Assembly: GCA_016302965.1 (NCBI GenBank)
Contig: JAEDMP010000082.1
Location: 1-10,446 of the forward strand
Direction of reading: 5' to 3'
Source of the DNA: Bacteroidaceae bacterium
Lineage (GTDB): Bacteria > Bacteroidota > Bacteroidia > Bacteroidales > Bacteroidaceae
Length of the DNA stretch: 10,446 bases
Part shown: piece by piece, positions 5,884 through 10,446 of the stretch
Position numbering within the stretch: the first letter of the stretch is position 1
Layout of the letters: every line of letters begins with the position of its first letter
Translations under genes and position numbers: made by a program
The notes under the pieces: model-generated
Databases searched by the model: none
What the model was told of the DNA's origin: nothing
The model's input: only the letters and a program-made list of their open reading frames with translations

Positions 5884-8319
5884 TCACTTCCCCACCGACC
5901 ATTCAAACAGGCCGGCTGAATGGTCGTCAGCCAACGTGACTTCGAGTCTTACTGCCTTTGTGGTGACGGGTTTGAAATGAACTGTGCAGGCACAGCCTTT
6001 GTCGGTGGGATACTGGTCGGCATCTTCTACTGCCTCCCATTCTCCATCGGACGACATGTACTGCATCCTCCACGATTTCGGCACTCTGCATCCACCCCAT
6101 GGCCCATCGTCAAACCAGTAGACCGTGGCACTGCTCACCTCGGCTGCTTCGGGAAAATCGTATTGCAACCATTCCGTCTGGGCCTTGGCAGGCCACCAAT
6201 GGTAGTAGGGGATGCCCCGGTCGTCACCATTCTTTGGAGTCAGACGGTCGTTGACGGCCGAGAGGGCGCTGGTTTTGACTGAAGCGGAAAGTTTGCTGAC
6301 AGAGGCCAAGGTGGCAGGTAGAGTGGGCGATGTAGCCGATAATTCTTGAGGAATCCATACCCGCATTTTTCCACTGCCCCGGTGGCACCAGGCATAATAG
6401 GGAATGAGACGAAGCCGTACATCACTGACGTTCAGTTGGCCTTGTTCGTTGAAACGCAAAGTCTGGGCATCGGTAGTCAGCGTGGTGATCTCTGCCCCTG
6501 CGATGGTGGCTGTGGCTGTGGTGAATGAGGGTTTTTGATTGATCAAAGCACTCATGATGTCGAAATCATTGTCGGCAAATTCGGCACAATAGACGAGCGG
6601 CCCCCGCTCTACCGCTATCCGGCCACGGTCGGCCTCTACCTGGTTGCTTGCCTTCACGATGCGAGGTTCCATGTCGAAGTGGAGGTCTATCCGGTCGCCT
6701 TTCTTCCACTTGTGATTTAGGGTGAGATAACCGTCTGCCGAAACGGCCTCTTCCATCCGTTTGCCATTGATGCTCACCTGATAGGTCAGCCGTCTGTTGT
6801 CCGTATACTCATATAGTCTGCTGGGAGTGACGCGTCCTATCACCCATCCGGGGATGCGGATTTTGAGGGCAAAGGCACCTGCCTTGTTCTGTTGTATGGT
6901 CAGACGGATATCACCATTCCAGGGATAGGCCGTCTGTTGCTCCAGCTGCACCGGCTTTCCGCCCACCTTGATGTTGCTTTTGCTGGAAAGGAAGAGATTG
7001 ACATAGAGGTTGCGGTCCTTCACGGCATAGACATAGCCGGGCAGTGAGGGAATGAAGCGGCAAATGTTGCTCGGGCAGCAGGCACAGCCGAACCACGCCT
7101 GCCGCTGGTGCTGGCCCATTGATTCAAGCGGGTTGGGGTAGAAGAAACCGCCACCGTCAAGCGAAACACCGCTGATGAGGCCATTGTAGAGGGAGCGCTC
7201 CAGCACGTCGTAATATTTCGACTCGCCGTGAAGCAGGAACAAACGATAGTTGACATAAACATTGCCAATGGCGGCACAGGTTTCGCAATAGGCACTCATG
7301 TTGGGCAACTCATAGTTCTTTCCGAAAGCCTCACCGTTGGCCGTGGCACCAATACCTCCAGTGATATAGAGCTTCTTGCCGACAATATTCTCCCAGATGC
7401 TGTCGATGGCATGGATATAGGCTGAGTCGCCAGTGAGCGCAGCCACATCCGCCATACCCGCATACATATAGGAAGCCCGTACCGCATGACCAACGGCTTC
7501 CTTCTGCTCCGTCACTGGCTGATGGGCTTGGCTATAGTCATGGCGGATGCTGGTCTTGCCGCGGTAGTCCAAAAAGAATTTGGCTTCATCCAGATACTTT
7601 CGGTCACCGGTCACCAGATACAGTTTGGCGAGAGCCATCTCGGCTATCTGGTGGCCCGGCACCACGCAGGACTGGCCTTCGCCTGCACCCACCTCGCGGC
7701 AGACACAGTCGGCATAGCGGATAGCGATGTTGAGAAATTTATGCGATCCCGTAGCCTGATAGTGGGCAATGGCCCCTTCAATCATGTGTCCCAAATTATA
7801 GAGTTCATGACTCAGGTCCTCCTCTTTGATCCAGCGCCTGTCACCAGCCCAGGCATGAGGATGGCTGGGGTTCATCGTGCGGGATGTATAGAGATAGCCG
7901 TCGGGCTCCTGAGCTTGAGCGATGATGTCAAGTACACTGTCGATATACGCCACAAGCTTCTTGTCGGGGTAGGTTTGGAGCAGGTAGCTTGCCCCCTCAA
8001 TGGTCTTGTAGGGGTCGGTGTCGTCAAAAGAGTAGCCTCCAACCTTGTAATCCTCGCTGGGATGGGCAGCCTGTTCAAAATTCCTGTAACGGCCTGATTC
8101 CTCGCACTTGCTGAAAGCTAATGGTATGGTCACATTGCGGCTGGCTTCCAAGCGCTGCCCCCAGAATGTGCCAGGTGTGACTTTGACCGACGTGAAGGGG
8201 ACAGGACTGATGGGGTAACCTTTGGCCGACGACGCGGATTGGGCTGAAAGCGGCAGAGCGGTCTGTAAGGCTGTGAAAGCCGTTAAGGCTAATTTGCTGA
8301 AATGATGACGGTTGTTCAT
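5884..8319 (-). CDS. Secreted GH127-family beta-L-arabinofuranosidase-type glycoside hydrolase with C-terminal F5/8C-like domain
   Basis: An 811-residue enzyme of the family once called DUF1680. GH127 founders release terminal beta-L-arabinofuranose using a zinc-held cysteine nucleophile. Residues 1-27 are a type I signal peptide (cleavage near LSAQ). The (alpha/alpha)6 catalytic domain runs from about 40 to 440, followed by beta-sandwich regions to about 660. The zinc/cysteine site is visible: E346 and C348 in YCETCAAIG, and C414-C415 in GCACCPSN, with C414 the likely nucleophile; E330 lies 16 residues before E346, matching the acid/base spacing of Bifidobacterium HypBA1. Residues about 690-811 look like a discoidin (F5/8 type C) module (TEWLQYDFPEAAEVSSATVYWFDD, and VRLEVTLADDHSAGLFEW), giving extra length over the core family. 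It likely works in the periplasm or at the surface on products taken in by the SusC-like system. Related families (GH137, GH142, GH146) also cleave beta-L-arabinofuranose, so the exact linkage is uncertain. Confidence 0.92.
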   Translation of the reverse strand: MNNRHHFSKLALTAFTALQTALPLSAQSASSAKGYPISPVPFTSVKVTPGTFWGQRLEASRNVTIPLAFSKCEESGRYRNFEQAAHPSEDYKVGGYSFDDTDPYKTIEGASYLLQTYPDKKLVAYIDSVLDIIAQAQEPDGYLYTSRTMNPSHPHAWAGDRRWIKEEDLSHELYNLGHMIEGAIAHYQATGSHKFLNIAIRYADCVCREVGAGEGQSCVVPGHQIAEMALAKLYLVTGDRKYLDEAKFFLDYRGKTSIRHDYSQAHQPVTEQKEAVGHAVRASYMYAGMADVAALTGDSAYIHAIDSIWENIVGKKLYITGGIGATANGEAFGKNYELPNMSAYCETCAAIGNVYVNYRLFLLHGESKYYDVLERSLYNGLISGVSLDGGGFFYPNPLESMGQHQRQAWFGCACCPSNICRFIPSLPGYVYAVKDRNLYVNLFLSSKSNIKVGGKPVQLEQQTAYPWNGDIRLTIQQNKAGAFALKIRIPGWVIGRVTPSRLYEYTDNRRLTYQVSINGKRMEEAVSADGYLTLNHKWKKGDRIDLHFDMEPRIVKASNQVEADRGRIAVERGPLVYCAEFADNDFDIMSALINQKPSFTTATATIAGAEITTLTTDAQTLRFNEQGQLNVSDVRLRLIPYYAWCHRGSGKMRVWIPQELSATSPTLPATLASVSKLSASVKTSALSAVNDRLTPKNGDDRGIPYYHWWPAKAQTEWLQYDFPEAAEVSSATVYWFDDGPWGGCRVPKSWRMQYMSSDGEWEAVEDADQYPTDKGCACTVHFKPVTTKAVRLEVTLADDHSAGLFEWSVGK

Positions 8320-8322
8320 AGT

Positions 8323-8338
8323 GGTTCTGGAATGTGAT
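8323..8338 (-). promoter_or_regulatory. Leader motif before the GH127 start codon
   Basis: The mRNA strand reads ATCACATTCCAGAACC three bases ahead of the ATG, differing by one inserted base from the element before the 757-residue regulator. The shared string suggests a common translational or evolutionary origin. Confidence 0.35.
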
Positions 8339-8348
8339 GGTGATAAGT

Positions 8349-8400
8349 AAAGGTTGGTAATAAAGGTTGGTAATAAAGGTTGGTAATAAAGGTTGGTAAT
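8349..8400 (-). repeat. Four perfect tandem copies of a 13-bp unit in the GH127 leader
   Basis: The plus-strand unit AAAGGTTGGTAAT occurs four times head to tail without a mismatch, with a degraded partial copy (AATGGTGG) after it. On the mRNA strand the unit is ATTACCAACCTTT and contains no G. The array lies between the predicted transcription start (near 8425) and the start codon at 8319, so it is transcribed but not translated. Such arrays can change copy number by slippage. The unit is too short and has no spacers for a CRISPR. Confidence 0.9.
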
Positions 8401-8431
8401 AATGGTGGAATATCATGGATAGAGTTGGTTG

Positions 8432-8439
8432 CAAAGGTA
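8432..8439 (-). promoter_or_regulatory. Candidate -7 box of the GH127 promoter
   Basis: Minus strand TACCTTTG matches TAnnTTTG exactly. No TTTG is found at the -33 position, as expected for an inducible promoter. The leader would be about 105 nt and includes the whole 13-bp repeat array. It is divergent from the rpsU promoter about 140 bp away. Confidence 0.5.
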
Positions 8440-8574
8440 AGGATTTTCTCCGATACAGCCTCGTAATTGCCCGTTTTTTTAGTAAAAAATCTATGATTTC
8501 TCGCCTGTTTGTGCCCTTGCAAGCCCATCTGAGACCCAAATAATGCTCCCAAAGTAAAGAAAATTGCCTAAATG

Positions 8575-8606
8575 TTTGGTATATAAACAAATAAATTGTA
8601 ATTTTG
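8575..8606 (+). promoter_or_regulatory. Promoter of rpsU
   Basis: TTTG at 8575-8578, a 20-nt spacer and TAATTTTG at 8599-8606 match both promoter elements and their spacing. The predicted start near 8613 gives a leader of about 57 nt. Confidence 0.75.
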
Positions 8607-8618
8607 CAGCCGCAAATC

Positions 8619-8633
8619 GTGGCAAGTAGCCAC
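8619..8633 (+). promoter_or_regulatory. Small hairpin in the rpsU leader
   Basis: GTGGC-AAGTA-GCCAC forms a perfect 5-bp stem with a 5-nt loop very near the predicted 5' end of the rpsU mRNA. It could stabilise the message or be a binding site for autogenous control by bS21; neither is shown by sequence alone. Confidence 0.35.
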
Positions 8634-8669
8634 AAACATGTTTAATTCTTTAAAATCAACAACAAAAAA

Positions 8670-8861
8670 ATGATTATTGTACCCGTAAAAGAAGGCGAGA
8701 ACATTGAAAAGGCTCTCAAAAAGTTCAAGAGAAAATTCGAAAAGACTGGTGTTGTGAAAGAACTTCGCGCCCGTCAGCAATTCGACAAACCCTCTGTTTT
8801 GAAGAGACTTAAGATGGAACATGCCATCTATGTACAGAAACTGAGAGCAACTGAGGAATAA
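8670..8861 (+). CDS. rpsU: Ribosomal protein bS21
   Basis: A 63-residue small-subunit protein of usual family length, beginning MIIVPVKEGENIEKALKKFK with the basic, helical composition of S21 (FKRKFEKTGVVKELRARQQF). It binds the 30S platform near the 3' end of 16S rRNA. In Bacteroidota ribosomes bS21 helps to bury the anti-Shine-Dalgarno, which explains the phylum's leaderless-like initiation. This gene itself has no Shine-Dalgarno; the ATG follows an A-rich run (ACAACAAAAAAATG). It heads the conserved set with xerC and hpf. A weak stem (GAGGA/TCCTC, 8853-8871) overlaps its stop codon but has no T-run, so read-through into xerC is likely. Confidence 0.97.
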   Translation: MIIVPVKEGENIEKALKKFKRKFEKTGVVKELRARQQFDKPSVLKRLKMEHAIYVQKLRATEE

Positions 8862-8877
8862 AAAAATCCTCAAAAAA

Positions 8878-8909
8878 TTTGGTAGTTTGAATTATTTTCC
8901 GTAAATTCG
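8878..8909 (+). promoter_or_regulatory. Possible promoter of xerC
   Basis: TTTG at 8878-8881, a 20-nt spacer and TAAATTCG at 8902-8909 fit the consensus with one mismatch in the -7 box. It may add to read-through from rpsU. Confidence 0.35.
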
Positions 8910-8947
8910 TTGCCGAAAACAACATCGTTTAAAGAAGCAGCGATAGA

Positions 8948-9832
8948 ATGGTTGAAAAATTCTTGACTTATCTGAGCCATGAAAAGAACAGTTCGCCACG
9001 AACTATTCTCAAATATGGAGAAGACCTGAGGGCCTTCGAAAGGTTTTTCAAGCAATTGGACAGCCAACTAACCTGGGAAACGGTGGATGCCGATGTCATT
9101 CGTGACTGGACGGGACAGATGATGGACCAGGGGCAGGCAGCCACTTCGGTCAACCGGAGGCTCAGTGCCCTGCGTTCATTCTTCCGTTTCGCATTGTCCA
9201 GAAAACTGGTAGAAAAAGACCCGGCGCATCATCTGAAAGGACCCAAAGTCAGCAGGCCTCTGCCCAAGTTTATTCGAGAGAAGGATATGGACAGGTTGCT
9301 CGACGGGGGAGAAGAGATGTGGGACGACAGTTTTAATAGCGTGCGCGCACGTACTATTATAATGACGTTCTATGCTACCGGAATCCGTCTCTCGGAACTG
9401 GTCGGACTCAACGACCACGATGTCGACTTCCAGCAGAAACAGCTGAAGGTGCTGGGAAAGCGTGACAAGGAACGCATCATCCCTTTCGGTGCCGAGCTGG
9501 AAAAAGCATTGGTTGACTATCTGGCTCTGCGTGACCAGACAATAGAGCTGCATGATGGTTCGCTCTTTGTCAATGACAAGGGGAGGCGAATCTCGACTGA
9601 AGCAGTGACACGGGTGGTGAAAGACAATCTCGCCAAAGTGACCACGCAGCAGAAAAGGTCGCCACATGTGCTTCGGCATTCCTTTGCCACGGCCATGCTG
9701 AACAACGATGCCGGTTTGGAGAGCGTGAAAAAACTGCTCGGGCATGAAAGTCTGGAAACAACCCAAATCTATACTCATACCACCTTTGAGCAGTTGAAGA
9801 GAATCTATAAACAAGCCCATCCCAGGGCATAA
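8948..9832 (+). CDS. xerC: XerC-like tyrosine recombinase
   Basis: A 294-residue site-specific recombinase of the Xer type, which resolves chromosome dimers at dif during division, normally with a XerD partner. The N-terminal SAM-like core-binding domain covers about 1-85 (VEKFLTYLSHEKNSSPRTI, VNRRLSALRSFFRF). The catalytic domain holds all family residues: R147 in TGIRLSEL, a lysine near 171 (GKRDKERIIPF), H240 and R243 in HVLRHSFATAML, H266 in LLGHES, and nucleophile Y275 in TQIYTHT. Length is typical. Its position between rpsU and hpf is a conserved housekeeping arrangement in Bacteroidales, so it is not read as the integrase of a mobile element. The ATG has no Shine-Dalgarno. XerC versus XerD assignment rests mainly on context. 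Confidence 0.9.
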   Translation: MVEKFLTYLSHEKNSSPRTILKYGEDLRAFERFFKQLDSQLTWETVDADVIRDWTGQMMDQGQAATSVNRRLSALRSFFRFALSRKLVEKDPAHHLKGPKVSRPLPKFIREKDMDRLLDGGEEMWDDSFNSVRARTIIMTFYATGIRLSELVGLNDHDVDFQQKQLKVLGKRDKERIIPFGAELEKALVDYLALRDQTIELHDGSLFVNDKGRRISTEAVTRVVKDNLAKVTTQQKRSPHVLRHSFATAMLNNDAGLESVKKLLGHESLETTQIYTHTTFEQLKRIYKQAHPRA

Positions 9833-9846
9833 CCTTATTAAAAAAT

Positions 9847-9853
9847 AGGAGGT
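9847..9853 (+). promoter_or_regulatory. Full Shine-Dalgarno sequence of hpf
   Basis: AGGAGGT ends 3 nt before the ATG at 9857. Strong Shine-Dalgarno sequences are rare in this phylum because the anti-Shine-Dalgarno is sequestered; neither rpsU nor xerC nor any minus-strand gene here has one. Confidence 0.8.
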
Positions 9854-9856
9854 ATT

Positions 9857-10153
9857 ATGGAAATCAAAATTCAGTCAATTCATTTTGACGCTACCGAGAA
9901 GTTAGAGGCGTACATCGAAAAGAAAGTCGCCAAGTTGGAAAAATATGAAGATATTCAGAAAGTAGAGGTGGTACTGAAAGTGGTGAAGCCTGCTACCGCG
10001 ATGAACAAGGAGGTTGCCATTATGGCAAACGTTCCTGGAAACGCGCTTAGAGTAGAGAAAGTGTGTGACACTTTTGAGGAAGGAATTGACCTCGGAATCG
10101 ACTCTTTGAAGGCTCAACTGCAGAAATTTAAAGAAAAATCGAGAAATTATTAA
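9857..10153 (+). CDS. hpf: Short ribosome hibernation-promoting factor (HPF/RaiA family)
   Basis: A 98-residue protein that binds the 30S decoding region and silences idle ribosomes in starvation. The sequence shows the family's beta-alpha-beta-beta-beta-alpha pattern: MEIKIQSIHFDATEKLEAYI with the ATEKL helix start, VAKLEKYEDIQKVEVVLKVV, then a second helix DLGIDSLKAQLQKFKEK. Length corresponds to short HPF or YfiA; the long form's C-terminal dimerisation domain is absent. It follows xerC by 24 nt and is probably cotranscribed with it. Its Shine-Dalgarno is the only strong one in the window, suggesting translation that responds to anti-Shine-Dalgarno availability (inference). Confidence 0.93.
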   Translation: MEIKIQSIHFDATEKLEAYIEKKVAKLEKYEDIQKVEVVLKVVKPATAMNKEVAIMANVPGNALRVEKVCDTFEEGIDLGIDSLKAQLQKFKEKSRNY

Positions 10154-10170
10154 AAAAAGTCCCGAAAAAT

Positions 10171-10201
10171 TTTGGAGATTCAAAAATAATGCTTACCTTT
10201 G
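10171..10201 (+). promoter_or_regulatory. Promoter of the tRNA operon
   Basis: TTTG at 10171-10174, a 19-nt spacer and TACCTTTG at 10194-10201 match the Bacteroidota consensus in full. The predicted start near 10208 lies about 46 nt ahead of tRNA-Thr. Confidence 0.75.
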
Positions 10202-10250
10202 CAGTCGTTTTCAGAGAGGTTGTAAATCTCAAACGATTGCGACTGCAAAG
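10197..10250 (+). repeat. Inverted repeats spanning the tRNA promoter and leader
   Basis: The 11-bp arms CTTTGCAGTCG (10197-10207) and CGACTGCAAAG (10240-10250) are exact reverse complements, the left arm overlapping the -7 box. Nested inside, TCGTTT (10205-10210) and AAACGA (10231-10236) with GAGA/TCTC form a second stem. The outer left arm is mostly upstream of the predicted transcript start, so it may act at DNA level; the inner stem could fold in the RNA and aid processing. Confidence 0.7.
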
Positions 10251-10253
10251 AAA

Positions 10254-10327
10254 GCCTCTTTAGCTCAGTTGGCCAGAGCACGTGATTTGTAATCTCGGGG
10301 TCGTTGGTTCGAATCCGACAAGAGGCT
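10254..10327 (+). tRNA. tRNA-Thr (anticodon TGT)
   Basis: A complete cloverleaf: acceptor GCCTCTT pairs perfectly with AAGAGGC, D arm GCTC/GAGC, anticodon loop TTTGTAA with TGT at 10288-10290, and T arm GTTGG/CCGAC around TTCGAAT. The anticodon stem CGTGA/TCTCG has one T-T mismatch. It reads ACA threonine codons. The 3' sequence is TCCG, so CCA must be completed enzymatically. Confidence 0.95.
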
Positions 10328-10391
10328 CCGAAAAGAGCAAAGGCCATACAAGAAGACGGTTGGAGAATCGTTCTTTGAGCAAAATAAAAAT

Positions 10392-10446
10392 GGGTGGTTA
10401 CCAGAGTGGCCAAATGGGGCAGACTGTAAATCTGCTGTCTTTCGAC
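10392..10446 (+). tRNA. tRNA-Tyr (anticodon GTA), cut by the window end
   Basis: Begins GGGTGGTTACCAGAGTGGCC, with anticodon stem GCAGA/TCTGC around loop CTGTAAA (GTA at 10426-10428), then enters the long variable arm typical of class II tRNA-Tyr. T arm and acceptor 3' strand lie outside. It is 64 bp after tRNA-Thr and probably in the same transcript, which in related genomes continues through further tRNAs to tuf. Confidence 0.93.

Noticed and set aside
8349..8400. CRISPR array
   Set aside because: The 13-bp units are directly adjacent without spacers and no cas gene is present.
8853..8871. Terminator at the end of rpsU
   Set aside because: The 5-bp stem GAGGA/TCCTC is weak and followed by A residues on the coding strand, not by a T-run.
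8948..9832. Integrase of a mobile element next to tRNA genes
   Set aside because: The protein is a standard-length Xer recombinase within a conserved housekeeping gene order; no element boundaries, cargo or tRNA 3'-end duplication were seen.

Overview
The window looks like a chromosomal segment from a gut- or rumen-type member of the Bacteroidota, most likely Prevotellaceae. Three things point there: a SusC/RagA-type TonB-dependent transducer, membrane regulators ending in AraC-type DNA-binding domains, and repeated matches to the Bacteroidota sigma-factor promoter (TTTG or TTG, about 20 nt, TAnnTTTG). The conserved order rpsU, xerC, hpf, tRNA-Thr, tRNA-Tyr fits too; in this phylum it usually leads to tuf. 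The species cannot be named from sequence alone.

The left 8.3 kb, all on the minus strand, is one edge of a carbohydrate utilisation locus. In transcription order it holds a secreted GH127 beta-L-arabinofuranosidase-type enzyme (8319-5884), a 515-residue membrane regulator (5714-4167), a 757-residue membrane regulator (3779-1506) and the first 449 codons of a SusC-like porin (1348-1), whose C-terminus and presumed SusD partner lie outside. The rational reading is a system that senses a sugar in the periplasm, induces an outer-membrane importer, and removes terminal beta-L-arabinofuranose from a glycan or glycoprotein.

The most unusual part is the regulator pair. They are paralogues sharing a LacI/RbsB-like periplasmic sugar-binding domain, a lipobox, one membrane segment and a C-terminal AraC domain, but each lacks different parts of a normal hybrid two-component system. 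The larger keeps the phospho-acceptor histidine region and a complete receiver domain but has no ATP-binding kinase domain. The smaller has lost histidine region, kinase and receiver, joining the membrane segment to the DNA-binding domain by a short linker. Neither can autophosphorylate by the standard route, which suggests direct transmembrane one-component signalling, phosphorylation in trans, or partnering of the two.

The 387-bp gap between the regulators contains a promoter-like box, a 23-codon ORF with an A-rich start region and a strong hairpin followed by a T-run, so it may encode a small RNA or micropeptide. Its promoter and that of the SusC gene carry an AATGTT element exactly 50 nt from the edge of the -7 box. 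The GH127 leader contains four perfect tandem copies of a 13-bp, G-free unit.

The right 1.9 kb, on the plus strand, is core translation machinery: ribosomal protein bS21, a XerC-like tyrosine recombinase, a short hibernation-promoting factor with a Shine-Dalgarno sequence unusual for this phylum, and a tRNA operon with its own promoter, cut off by the window end inside tRNA-Tyr.
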